In this document: positions 1-7,368 of the stretch, piece after piece
Position numbering within the stretch: position 1 is the stretch's first letter
Layout: every line of letters starts with the position of its first letter
Assembly (NCBI RefSeq): GCF_040681875.1
Contig: NZ_JBFAZP010000004.1
Location: 434,001 to 498,000 of the forward strand
Length of the DNA: 64,000 bases
Source of the DNA: Longispora sp040681875
Lineage (GTDB): Bacteria > Actinomycetota > Actinomycetes > Mycobacteriales > Micromonosporaceae
Reading direction: 5' to 3'
The notes under the pieces: model-generated
Databases searched by the model: none
Told to the model about the DNA's origin: nothing
The model's input: only the letters and a program-made list of their open reading frames with translations
Program-made: the position numbers and the translations under genes

Positions 1-538
1 CCGGGTCGGCCGGACCGTCGTGGACACCCCGGAGCAGGCGGCGGAGGCGTTCCGCGCGGCCCTCGACGCCGGCCAGGAGGGCGTCGTCGTCAAGGACCTG
101 GCCGCCGGCTACGACGCGGGCCGGCGCGGCGCCTCCTGGCTGAAGGTGAAGCCCCGGCACACCCTCGACCTGGTCGTCCTGGCCGCCGAGTGGGGCCACG
201 GCCGCCGCCAGGGCTGGCTGTCCAACCTGCACCTGGGCGCGCGCGACCCCGGCACGGACGGTTTCGTGATGCTGGGCAAGACGTTCAAGGGCATGACCGA
301 CGAGGTACTGCGCTGGCAGACCGACCGGCTCCGCGCCCTCGCCACGACCGAGGACGACTGGGTGGTGCGGGTCCGCCCGGAGCTGGTCGTGGAGATCGCG
401 TTCGACGGGGTGCAGCGCAGCACCCGGTACCCGGGGGGCGTCGCGCTGCGGTTCGCCCGGGTCGTGCGCTACCGCGAGGACAAGACCCCGGCCGACGCGG
501 ACACGATCGCCACGGTCCAGGCCCTGTCCCCACCGTGA
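1..538 (+). CDS. ATP-dependent DNA ligase, C-terminal part (5' end outside window)
   Basis: This is the 3' end of an ATP-dependent DNA ligase, which seals nicks in duplex DNA using ATP; actinomycetes carry such enzymes beside the NAD-dependent LigA. The reading frame is open from base 2, so the N-terminal half with the adenylated lysine lies outside the window. Visible are the nucleotidyltransferase motif IV-like EGVVVKD and motif V-like SWLKVKPRHT, followed by an OB-fold region with GKTFKGMTD and the terminal VVEIAFDGVQ and RFARVVRYR that are typical of the LigB-type bacterial family. It converges on the next gene with about 50 bases between the stops. I cannot tell whether it is a stand-alone ligase or part of a larger LigD-like protein; no primase or nuclease domain follows it, which favours stand-alone. 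Confidence 0.9.
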   Translation, partial: RVGRTVVDTPEQAAEAFRAALDAGQEGVVVKDLAAGYDAGRRGASWLKVKPRHTLDLVVLAAEWGHGRRQGWLSNLHLGARDPGTDGFVMLGKTFKGMTDEVLRWQTDRLRALATTEDDWVVRVRPELVVEIAFDGVQRSTRYPGGVALRFARVVRYREDKTPADADTIATVQALSPP

Positions 539-589
539 CCCCCGCCCCGGCCGGGCGCCGCGCGCCCCGCGTACCCGTCGAAGGGTCTG

Positions 590-1504
590 TCAGCGGCGTC
601 GGCGGCGCGCCGACGTGGTCAGGGTCGCCGCCCGGGTGGTCGCGGACGGCGCCGGCCCCTGGGCGACGGGTCGGGGCTGCTCGCACGGGTCGAGGGCCTG
701 CGAGTTGGGTTTGCTCGCCTGCGGCGCGATCCCGGGCAGCGAGTCCTTGAACTTCTGGTCCCAGGCCTCGTCCACGAACTCGGTGAGCTTCGCCTTGAGG
801 AACGCGCAGAGTCTGGGCCGGTTGTTGGGCATCCCGATGCCGTAGCGCTCGGTGCCGACCTGCACCGGGGACACCCGCAGCCGCTTGGGGTCGCGGGCGG
901 CGAACCCGTTGAGCACCCCGACGTCGGAGGTGACGGCCACGACGCTGCCCGCGTAGAGGGCGTCCATGCACTGTTTCAGGGTGCTCTGCGGCAGCGGGAG
1001 GACCTTGAAGCCGCCGATCCGGTCCTGGTTGGTCGACCCGGCGGTCACGCAGACCTCCCGGCCCTCGATCTCCCGGAGTTCGTTGACCGGCCTGCTGCTC
1101 AGGGTCAGGAGCCCCTGGTAGGTGGAGAAGTACGGCCCCGCGAAGTCGATCTCCTTGCGCCGGTCGTCGGTCATGGAGAAGTTGGAGATCACGAGCTTGA
1201 TGGGCGGCGCGGTGACCCCGGGCACGCTCGCCTCCCGGAGCTTGATCATGCGTTCGTTCGTGGTCATCGGCAGGAACTGCGGCGTGAACCCGACCTTGTG
1301 CCCGAGCCAGTTCGCGAGCGAGATGTCGAACCCGGACCACACGCCGTTGACGTAGTCGCTCCACCCGGGCAGGTCGGAGTTGGCGCCGATCTGCACGGTG
1401 CCCGACAGGTACTTCGCCGGGTCCTCCTCCGGGTCCGGGTCCGTCGAACAGGCGGCCGACAGGAACATGGCGGCCACCGCGAGTACCGCCCACATGCGAC
1501 GCAT
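590..1504 (-). CDS. Extracellular solute-binding lipoprotein, amino-acid ABC type
   Basis: A 304-residue lipoprotein of the family-3 (polar amino acid) periplasmic binding fold. The signal peptide ends in a lipobox FLSAAC with the acylated cysteine at residue 19. The mature part has the family features: binding of a small ligand near GANSDLPGWSDYVNG, the GFDISLANWLG stretch, FSMTDDRRKEIDFAGPYF and a second-lobe GREVCVTAGST. The ATG at 1504 is chosen because a GGGAGA sits about seven bases upstream; the in-frame ATG at 1519 has no ribosome site. The C-terminus ends in an unusual basic tail (SARRRRR). No permease or ATPase lies next to it, so it is an orphan binding protein; its ligand, by family glutamate or another amino acid, is not shown by the sequence. 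Confidence 0.85.
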   Translation of the reverse strand: MRRMWAVLAVAAMFLSAACSTDPDPEEDPAKYLSGTVQIGANSDLPGWSDYVNGVWSGFDISLANWLGHKVGFTPQFLPMTTNERMIKLREASVPGVTAPPIKLVISNFSMTDDRRKEIDFAGPYFSTYQGLLTLSSRPVNELREIEGREVCVTAGSTNQDRIGGFKVLPLPQSTLKQCMDALYAGSVVAVTSDVGVLNGFAARDPKRLRVSPVQVGTERYGIGMPNNRPRLCAFLKAKLTEFVDEAWDQKFKDSLPGIAPQASKPNSQALDPCEQPRPVAQGPAPSATTRAATLTTSARRRRR

Positions 1505-1587
1505 CGTCGTCTCCCTCATCGAAGGGTCCACCGGATCTGGTTCTGGCGGCTCTCGTTCTGGCGGGCCTGGTCCCAGCGGCCCCGGCC

Positions 1588-2262
1588 TTAGCGGCTGAGC
1601 GTGCCGCCGGTCAGGGTCGCGGTGACCTCGCAGCCCTGGTTGGCCGGGTCGAGGTACTCCACGAAGACCTTCACCACGCGGGTACCTTCCGGGATCGGGA
1701 TCGACACCCGCTCGCCGGTCCGGGCGGTGCGTCCGTGGTCCTCCAGCCACCGGGCGTCGGCGGACGCCTTGATCCGCAGCGACGCCGGCTGCACGCAGTC
1801 CCCGGTCTTGTTGTCGGACGTCATGAGCACCCCGAACTCCAGGTCGCCCCGCCAGCGGGGTTGCTCGATCTGGGCGACGATGGTGCGCGTGGAGGTGGCA
1901 CTGATCAGGAAGGGCCCGCCCAGGCCGACCTCGACGTCGGCCCACTGGGTGTAGAGCCAGCCGCCCACGGCGAACAGCGCGAGGACGACCCCGGTCACCG
2001 CCACGTGCCGGGGCCGGAGCTCCGGGATCCACCACGGCGGACCCGACGGCGAGGCACCCGAGCCCCGGGCGCCGAGGAACGCCCCGAACACGCCCACGAC
2101 GAGGCTGACGACGGCGACGGGCAGCCCCAGCACGTCCGCGATCGCCGCCCCGCGGTCACCACTCGTCAGGAGCCACCAGGTGAGGGCGAACGTGAGCACC
2201 ACGACGGAGAGCAGCACCCACCAGATCCACATCCTGTTCTTCGAAGCATTGCCCGTCTTCAT
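1588..2262 (-). CDS. Membrane protein with three predicted helices, unknown function
   Basis: A 224-residue protein that I do not recognise. It has three hydrophobic segments (about residues 11-32, 42-65 and 85-105), followed by an extracytoplasmic-looking C-terminal domain of about 115 residues rich in beta-type sequence. That domain holds two cysteines (around TGDCVQP and NQGCEVT) that could form a disulfide. The ATG at 2262 is preceded by GGGGAAGG. It lies about 80 bases upstream of the solute-binding lipoprotein on the same strand, so the two may be co-transcribed and work together at the membrane, but nothing in the sequence gives a function. Confidence 0.7.
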   Translation of the reverse strand: MKTGNASKNRMWIWWVLLSVVVLTFALTWWLLTSGDRGAAIADVLGLPVAVVSLVVGVFGAFLGARGSGASPSGPPWWIPELRPRHVAVTGVVLALFAVGGWLYTQWADVEVGLGGPFLISATSTRTIVAQIEQPRWRGDLEFGVLMTSDNKTGDCVQPASLRIKASADARWLEDHGRTARTGERVSIPIPEGTRVVKVFVEYLDPANQGCEVTATLTGGTLSR

Positions 2263-2369
2263 GGACCTTCCCCGAGGGATGCGCGCGCGACGGCCGTGGC
2301 GAAAACGGCCCCACATAAGGAATAGCCCACAAGTAGCAGGATCACCGTGTCGAGATCCCGACATCGGTT

Positions 2370-2535
2370 CCGGCGTCACACCGCGCGCCCGACGGCGTTG
2401 TCCGTGCCCATTGCCTGCCCGGCGGCGTTGCCCGCACCGGCTCCTGCCCGGCGGCGCTGCCCGCATCCGGCTCCCGCCCGGCGGCGTTGCCCGCCCGGCG
2501 GCGCTGCCCGCGCGCCGTTCCCGCCGCCGGGCGGT
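2370..2535. repeat. Degenerate GC-rich tandem repeat
   Basis: Several imperfect copies of a unit close to CCCGGCGGCGTTGCCCGC, spaced by 2-12 bases, fill the gap between the three-helix protein gene and the P450 gene. Copies differ at a few positions (GTTG or GCTG). No coding frame, promoter or clear hairpin with a U-tract was identified in it. Confidence 0.6.
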
Positions 2536-2537
2536 GC

Positions 2538-3731
2538 TCAGCCGGGGAGGACGGGCAGTCGGGTGAGCCCCCGCATGATCCGCGACGGCCGCCAGTCGAG
2601 GTCCTCGGGCGCGACGGCGAGCTTGGCGGTGCCCAGCCGTTCCAGGAGCAGCGGGAACGCGATGGCCGCCTCCATCCGGGCGAGGGTGGCACCGATGCAG
2701 AAGTGCGGCCCCCGGCCGAGGGCGAGGTGCGGGTTGGGGTCGCGCCCGAGGTCCAGCTCGTCGGGGTCGGCGAACCGCGCGCCGTCCCGGTTGGCCGACC
2801 CGATGGCGAGGCTCACCACGTCCCCGGCCGGGATGGTCACGTCGTGCAGGTCGAGGGGCCTGGTCGCGGCCCGGAAGGTGGCCTTGCGCACGGGGCTGTC
2901 GTACCGGAGGAGTTCCTCGACGGCGGTGCCGACCAGTCCGGGGTCGCTGCGAAGCCGGTCCCACTGGGCGGGGTGCTCCAGGAGCGCGAGGGTCCCGTTG
3001 CCGATCAGGTTGACCGTGGTGTCGTGCCCGACGAGCAGCAGGATGTACGCGGTGCTGATCAGCTCGTGTTCCGTGAGGGCGTCGCCGTGGTCGCAGGCGT
3101 CGACGAGTACCCCCAGCAGGTCGCCGGAGGCGTGTCCTGCCCTGCGTTTGTGCGCGATCAGCTCGGTGAGCCACGCGTGCAGCCCGGCGTCGAGGTCGGC
3201 CGGCGCCCCGGCGACGGGCGCGAGGCTGGCGGTGAGCAGGTCCCGGGCGGCGGGGGTGTCGAGGTGCCCGGGCACGCCGAGGACGGTGCGGATCAGGTCG
3301 TAGGCGAACGGGAACGCGAAGTCCCCGATCACGTCGACCGCCCCCTCGCGGGGGAAGCGCGCGATCAGGTCCCGCGCCATGCCCTCGACGAGGGGGGTGA
3401 GGGCGGCGACCCGGCGGGCGGTGAAGGCCTGGTTGGCGAGGCGTCGCAGCCGGGTGTGCTCGGGTGGGTCGGCGTGCACGAGGTGCTGCTGGAGGCCGGC
3501 GGGGCCGGAGACGTAGCCGGCGCCGACGCTGGCGGGGCGTTTGGTGAGGCGGCGGTCGGCGAGGAGGTCGTGGACGTCGGCGTAGCGGGTGACGTGCCAG
3601 ACGGTGAGGCCGTTGGGTTTGCGCTCGGGGAACACCGGGGCGTGTTCGCGGAGCCAGGCGTAGTAGGGGTAGGGGTCGCGGAGCCGGGCCGCTGCCACGT
3701 CCCCGGGTGCCGCCGGGCATAAATTCTGCAT
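2538..3731 (-). CDS. Cytochrome P450 (soluble bacterial class)
   Basis: A complete 397-residue bacterial cytochrome P450, a haem-thiolate mono-oxygenase of the actinobacterial soluble type that takes electrons from ferredoxin. The oxygen-binding I-helix motif VGHDTT is at residues 234-239, the K-helix ExxR is EELLR at 272-276, and the haem loop LGRGPHFCIGATLAR places the ligand cysteine at 345. Length is normal. The ATG at 3731 has a strong GGGGGAG seven bases upstream. No ferredoxin, reductase or biosynthetic genes lie beside it, so the substrate is unknown; the overall sequence resembles CYP105/CYP107-like enzymes, which is an impression rather than an assignment. An AT-rich inverted repeat sits just upstream and may control it. 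Confidence 0.95.
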   Translation of the reverse strand: MQNLCPAAPGDVAAARLRDPYPYYAWLREHAPVFPERKPNGLTVWHVTRYADVHDLLADRRLTKRPASVGAGYVSGPAGLQQHLVHADPPEHTRLRRLANQAFTARRVAALTPLVEGMARDLIARFPREGAVDVIGDFAFPFAYDLIRTVLGVPGHLDTPAARDLLTASLAPVAGAPADLDAGLHAWLTELIAHKRRAGHASGDLLGVLVDACDHGDALTEHELISTAYILLLVGHDTTVNLIGNGTLALLEHPAQWDRLRSDPGLVGTAVEELLRYDSPVRKATFRAATRPLDLHDVTIPAGDVVSLAIGSANRDGARFADPDELDLGRDPNPHLALGRGPHFCIGATLARMEAAIAFPLLLERLGTAKLAVAPEDLDWRPSRIMRGLTRLPVLPG

Positions 3732-3743
3732 TCTGATACTCCC

Positions 3744-3764
3744 CCGTATAGTTAATTTACGGGC
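3744..3764 (-). promoter_or_regulatory. AT-rich inverted repeat upstream of the P450 gene
   Basis: CCCGTA at 3744-3749 and TACGGG at 3759-3764 form an inverted repeat around the nine-base AT-rich core TAGTTAATT, 13 to 33 bases ahead of the P450 start and touching its ribosome site. Such a site in a local AT-rich stretch could be an operator or part of the promoter. No regulator is assigned. Confidence 0.35.
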
Positions 3765-4002
3765 GCAAAGATATCAAAACAGACATTCGACGGGTACGAG
3801 TGGGGAGCGGTGCCGGGCGGCGTCATCCGGGTGCGCGGGTGGCGCTGGCCGGGGGCCGGCTCGGCTGGGCGGCGCCGGCAAGCGGCGGGAGCCTGCACGG
3901 GTGGCCCGCACCAGCCACGGCGGCGGACACAGCGAGGGACGGAGGCGACGGGGTGCCGCTGCCCGGTGGTCGCCGGCCGTCCGCCGTCAGTGGTCGGGGT
4001 GC

Positions 4003-4203
4003 CTAGCGGTGGAAGGTGCCGGACTTCGCGGCGGTGGTGAAGGTGTGCCAGTCGGCGGGGGTGACCACGAGGGCCGGGCCGGTGGCGTCCTTGCTGTCCC
4101 GGACGCCGGTGACGCCGGGGACCTGGGCGACCTCGACACACTGCCCGGAGTTGTCGCTCCGGGCCGACTTGCGCCACACGGCGCCCGTCAGGTTGGTCGT
4201 CAT
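4003..4203 (-). CDS. DUF397 small protein
   Basis: A 66-residue DUF397 protein. The hallmarks are the N-terminal WRKSARSDNSGQCVEVA and the later VRDSKD and ADWHTFTT stretches. In streptomycetes and relatives, DUF397 proteins are paired with WhiJ-type XRE regulators and take part in control of development and antibiotic production. Here the start codon overlaps the stop of the regulator gene (ATGA, 4200-4203), so the two are translationally coupled. The biochemical role of DUF397 is not established; antagonism of, or partnership with, the DNA-binding protein is the usual hypothesis. Confidence 0.93.
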   Translation of the reverse strand: MTTNLTGAVWRKSARSDNSGQCVEVAQVPGVTGVRDSKDATGPALVVTPADWHTFTTAAKSGTFHR

Positions 4204-5093
4204 CGCTGATCGAACTCCTCTGCTGCTCTGGCCAGGAACACCCGCGAGTCTGCCGCGTTGAGTGCCCTGCTGGCGAGGTCGGTGAATGCCTCCGCGTATT
4301 GCCCTACCGCACGCGGGCTGTCGAGATAGAGCTCTCCTGCGAAGGTGCCGACGTAGACAGTCGTGGGCTCACTGTCACCGTTGTGCGAGCGCGGAAATTC
4401 AAGAAGCGTGAAGTCCCGAGCCTGCATGCCCTGGTGGAAGCCGAATGCGAATGGGACCACCCTGATCGACACGTTCGGTAGGTGCCCCACATCGTTGATC
4501 CGTCGAAGCTGGGCCGCCATCAACGCGGCTCCTCCCACCGGGCAGCGCACCACGGCCTCACTGATGACGATGTCGAGCCGCGGCGCTTGGGGCGTGGTCC
4601 TGGTCAGGATCGCCTGCCTCGCCATGCGCACCTCGACCCCTCGCCGGATCTCCTCCTCACTCCGACCACTCATGGAGCCGATGACAACGGCCGCATACTC
4701 AGGAGTCTGCAACAGCCCCGGAACGAAGGTCGCCTCATACCACTTGAACTGCGAGGCCGCCGCTTCCAGGTCGAAGTACAACCCGAAGCTGTCTCGAATG
4801 ACATCGCCGTAGGCGTGCCACCAACCTTTGGCCTTCGTCTCGGCGGCAAGCGCGACGAAGCTGGCCGTGGCCTTCTCTCCGACTTTGTAGACCCGGCAGA
4901 GGGCTTCGATGTGGGAGCGGCCGTACTTGACGCTCGGGTCGCCGTTCTCCATCCGCCACAGGGTCTGGCGGGAGACGTCGATGGTCTCGGCGACCTGGTC
5001 GGCGCGCAGCCCCGACTTCTCCCGCAGCGCGCGCAACCGCCTGCCGAGCTGCCGGCGCGGTACCGAACTGCCTGCTCCGTCGGACGTGTTCAT
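4200..5093 (-). CDS. WhiJ-type XRE regulator with DUF5753 domain
   Basis: A 297-residue DNA-binding regulator. Residues 15-70 hold a Cro/C1-type helix-turn-helix (RALREKSGLRADQVAETID and SRQTLWRMENGD); the rest is the DUF5753 domain with YFDLEAAASQFKWYEATF and PGLLQTPEYA, features shared by WhiJ-family proteins. The ATG at 5093 gives the expected N-terminus; a GAGGAG lies somewhat upstream. Its stop overlaps the DUF397 gene. Divergent from it, 176 bases away, begins a chain of tiny coupled ORFs, so this regulator may bind the shared intergenic region at 5094-5268. The ligand or signal is unknown. Confidence 0.93.
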   Translation of the reverse strand: MNTSDGAGSSVPRRQLGRRLRALREKSGLRADQVAETIDVSRQTLWRMENGDPSVKYGRSHIEALCRVYKVGEKATASFVALAAETKAKGWWHAYGDVIRDSFGLYFDLEAAASQFKWYEATFVPGLLQTPEYAAVVIGSMSGRSEEEIRRGVEVRMARQAILTRTTPQAPRLDIVISEAVVRCPVGGAALMAAQLRRINDVGHLPNVSIRVVPFAFGFHQGMQARDFTLLEFPRSHNGDSEPTTVYVGTFAGELYLDSPRAVGQYAEAFTDLASRALNAADSRVFLARAAEEFDQR

Positions 5094-5268
5094 CGGTCTG
5101 ACCGGCTCCTCACTGGGGCTCGCGTCCGCGTTCCAATATAGGCGCGGATGTTCCGGGCGGCATGGGGCGGTGGGGCGGGAAACGCCAGATCCGTACCCCT
5201 CAAAACAGCTTCGGATCCTACGCCCTGGAACGTTGAATTCCATGAGGGAGGGTTCTACTTTCACCCTT

Positions 5269-5469
5269 ATGAGCCACTCCACGATCGAGGCGGAACTCGC
5301 CGGCTGGCAACGCGAGGCGACCGCCCTGGCCAACCTCCTGCGCCGCCACCTGGGCGTCGACGGCCTGTGCCCCGTCTGCGTCCACCCCACCGGCGACCCC
5401 CTCCCCGACCCGTGCCCCACCACCACCGAGTCCCGCGCCGCCCTCCGCACCCTGTGCGGCGAACCATGA
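5269..5469 (+). CDS. Small cysteine-pair protein, first gene of a coupled chain
   Basis: A 66-residue protein starting at the ATG at 5269, or nine codons earlier at the ATG at 5242. A GAGGGAGGG at 5244-5252 favours 5269, although the spacing of about 16 bases is long. The first 25 residues look helical (IEAELAGWQREATALANLL); the middle has a CPVC pair that could bind zinc. I recognise the type as a common companion of WhiJ/DUF397 pairs in actinomycetes but know of no assigned function. The stop codon overlaps the ATG of the next ORF (ATGA). Confidence 0.6.
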   Translation: MSHSTIEAELAGWQREATALANLLRRHLGVDGLCPVCVHPTGDPLPDPCPTTTESRAALRTLCGEP

Positions 5470-5870
5470 CCCCCCACCCGGCACCAGCCCAGCCGCCCCC
5501 GGCCCCCGGCGCCCCCGAGCCGACCGCGCCATCACGGGCCGTGGGGCAACTCCCGGCCGACCCCGCCCCGACCGCAGCACCCGGGAGTGCCGAGCCGATC
5601 CGGCCCGACCACGCATCGGCGACAGCGGCCATGGACCACCGGCCAGACCCGGGCCACCAATCACGGGAACCCGGGCGGGCCACGACGGCCAGAGACCGGG
5701 AGCCGGTGATGACCTCGCGGGAACACGCGGAGCGCACGCTCGACACGCATGTGGAGAACCTGATCGGCTCGTGCGGCCGGTGCTACTCCGACACCGGCTG
5801 GGTGACCCCGGCCCCGTGCCCGTCCCGACGGGCCGCCCGCCGCTACCTCGACACCCCGGACCCGTCATGA
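5466..5870 (+). CDS. Pro/Ala-rich small protein with C-terminal Cys cluster
   Basis: A 134-residue protein in two parts. The first 75 residues are a proline-, alanine- and threonine-rich low-complexity arm. The C-terminal 60 residues look folded, with a short helix (SREHAERTLDTHVENL) and three cysteines in CGRCYSDTGWVTPAPC, a possible metal site. It overlaps the previous stop and the following start by four bases each (ATGA at both ends), so its frame is supported by position as well as by composition. No family was recognised. Confidence 0.5.
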   Translation: MTPHPAPAQPPPAPGAPEPTAPSRAVGQLPADPAPTAAPGSAEPIRPDHASATAAMDHRPDPGHQSREPGRATTARDREPVMTSREHAERTLDTHVENLIGSCGRCYSDTGWVTPAPCPSRRAARRYLDTPDPS

Positions 5871-5941
5871 CCGCCCACCCGTGGCGCGCGTCCCGCCGCC
5901 TGAGCCGGTCCTGGGCCGACTCCTTCGGGTGGGCGTCGTGA
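5867..5941 (+). CDS. Possible 24-residue peptide in the coupled chain
   Basis: An ORF of 24 codons (begins MTAHPWRASRR, ends DSFGWAS) that overlaps the stop of the preceding gene by ATGA and the GTG start of the next by GTGA. Its basic, tryptophan-containing sequence gives no function. It may serve only as a translational bridge that carries ribosomes to the next gene. Real expression is uncertain because it is so short. Confidence 0.3.
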   Translation: MTAHPWRASRRLSRSWADSFGWAS

Positions 5942-6141
5942 CCGTCTACTACAGCGCGTGGGCGCTACCCGGCCCTCCGGAACGCTGCCGCTTCACCGGC
6001 ATGGGCCTCGCGGTCCTCACCGATTCGGAGGCACTCCACGTACTCCGCCTCGCCGGCGGCCGCCACGGGCACCTGGTGGCGGTGCGCTGCGACCCGTGCC
6101 GGGGCTGGCACATCCGCCCCCGCACCGAACGCACCCGATGA
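5938..6141 (+). CDS. Small CxxC protein in the coupled chain
   Basis: A 67-residue ORF starting at the GTG at 5938, which overlaps the previous stop (GTGA), and ending in an ATGA overlap with the next ORF. It has cysteines at ERCRF and in a CDPC pair near the end, followed by RGWHIRPR, an arrangement resembling a small zinc ribbon. A longer reading from an in-frame GTG at 5881 is possible but ignores the coupling. No family was recognised. Confidence 0.5.
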   Translation: MTVYYSAWALPGPPERCRFTGMGLAVLTDSEALHVLRLAGGRHGHLVAVRCDPCRGWHIRPRTERTR

Positions 6142-6353
6142 CCCCGCCCCGCCCGCACCCACCGGAATCCCCACCCGACATCCCGAGATGCGCCCACCCG
6201 GCATGCTTCGACCGGGGAATGGAACGCACCCGCTTCACCCGCACCCAGGTCGACTCCTTCACCCCGACCCAACTCTCCCGGGTACTCCCCTTCCCCTGCC
6301 CCACCTTCCCCGGCCTCTTCCACACCCGCACCCGCCCCGGTTGGCACGTCTAG
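6138..6353 (+). CDS. Small Pro/Thr-rich protein, last gene of the coupled chain
   Basis: A 71-residue ORF that starts in an ATGA overlap with the previous gene. The N-terminus is proline-rich (MTPPRPHPPESPPDIP), then a CAHPAC pair, then a basic and aromatic tail ending GLFHTRTRPGWHV. Together with the three larger ORFs before it, it makes four consecutive proteins that each carry a pair of closely spaced cysteines. No function can be given. Confidence 0.45.
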   Translation: MTPPRPHPPESPPDIPRCAHPACFDRGMERTRFTRTQVDSFTPTQLSRVLPFPCPTFPGLFHTRTRPGWHV

Positions 6354-6943
6354 GCCGACAAACACTATTCGCCGAAGATTCACGGCAGGAGAAGCCAATC
6401 GAGCGCCCGATGCAAAGGAATGTGGGTACTAGCCGCTTCACTGACACCGGCGCACCGAGCCCGTGCCGATCGATCATTTCACACGAGAACGGGCCTCAGC
6501 TACATGGCTTTTTCGGCTACTCAACCGCAATTGGCCCGCCGTAGTGTTGAATTCATCGGACGCGGAATCCAACGCCATGAGTGTTACCGTGATGCTTGCC
6601 CAGTCTACAGCCGTTAGATCATTCCCGAAGTGAGCCGAGCCGTCAGGACAATTTCATGGGCTCCGCGAAAACTTGTCAGGATTGAGTCCATGGTCCAACT
6701 CACTCGGACCCCAGACTAGGGCTGGCTTGCTGCCTGCGACCTCGCGGCACGCCACCTGCCCCGGCAAGCCAAGCCCAACGACGAAGCCCGCAACCTCAGC
6801 GAACAGCCACGTCCTTCGACGCACTTCGGAGTGGTTCCACTATATTCAGCGGTGGAACCACTCCCATCCCAATCTGTCGAATTTCCCACCACTCACGATC
6901 GAGCAGTCATTCATGGGGAAGCGCGCCGGATCGCGAGGTCATT
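6354..6943. other. Gene-poor, lower-GC spacer between the small-ORF chain and the RHS locus
   Basis: About 590 bases with visibly lower GC than the surroundings. Short open frames occur on the plus strand (for example 6420-6617 and 6673-6984), but their composition is not protein-like and no ribosome sites support them. The only clear structure is a 13-bp perfect inverted repeat at 6828-6864, listed separately. This is the downstream flank of the RHS toxin/immunity cassette, a usual place for decayed toxin or immunity remnants; none was recognised. Confidence 0.5.
6828..6864. repeat. Perfect 13-bp inverted repeat
   Basis: GGAGTGGTTCCAC at 6828-6840 and its exact reverse complement GTGGAACCACTCC at 6852-6864, separated by the 11-base loop TATATTCAGCG. 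It lies about 80 bases beyond the stop of the putative immunity gene on the minus strand, so it could be its terminator hairpin, although no U-tract follows. It could also be an operator or the trace of a mobile element. Confidence 0.6.
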
Positions 6944-7357
6944 TCATTCTTTCTCGCGACTCTTTTCGACCTCATCAGGCATGATGATCTCTCTCCAGAA
7001 AATGACTCGCGCCTCCGAGTCCTGGTTCGCGAGCGAGTCATCCAAGGCAGGGTCGTTGACTAGCCTTGGATGCCCCCAAACCGCCTGTGTTCCAGCTTCT
7101 CCGCCATCCCGCTGCGCGAATAGCCAATTGTCCGGGAAGCTTCCGTCCACCACATCGAACAGGTCAATCGGATACCAGTCAGGCTGCCGGTTGTCGTCAA
7201 TGACCAGCACGATCAGACCAGAGTTGAACAGGGCCATCTCGTACACGTCGTAGGTTTGACCTGGGGTTACGTGGAATACCGTCTGCTCCGTGTAGTACAA
7301 ACCCCGATGGCCAGCCGGCAACTGACGGCCTGTCGCGGTGCGGCATCTAACAATCAT
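6944..7357 (-). CDS. Putative immunity protein for the adjacent RHS toxin
   Basis: A 137-residue acidic soluble protein whose ATG begins 11 bases after the RHS toxin stop codon. It has no signal peptide or membrane segment. The sequence (YYTEQTVFHVTPGQTYDVY, LIVLVIDDN, WYPIDLFDVVDGSFPDNW) predicts a mixed beta fold. Codon use is less GC-rich than in the chromosome around it, as is common for toxin/immunity tips. I do not recognise a named family. The immunity role is inferred only from position: a small cytosolic gene directly behind a polymorphic toxin's C-terminal module is the standard arrangement. Confidence 0.65.
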   Translation of the reverse strand: MIVRCRTATGRQLPAGHRGLYYTEQTVFHVTPGQTYDVYEMALFNSGLIVLVIDDNRQPDWYPIDLFDVVDGSFPDNWLFAQRDGGEAGTQAVWGHPRLVNDPALDDSLANQDSEARVIFWREIIMPDEVEKSREKE

Positions 7358-7368
7358 GTCTTAACCCG

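Noticed and set aside
2370..2535. CRISPR-like array of GC-rich repeats
   Set aside because: Units are degenerate and spacing is irregular and too short; no cas genes are present.
6673..6984. A 103-codon frame whose middle (SEWFHYIQRWNHSHPNL) recalls the end of an IS3-type transposase
   Set aside because: The similarity comes from the perfect inverted repeat at 6828-6864, which encodes mirror-like residues; there is no ribosome site and the rest is not transposase-like.
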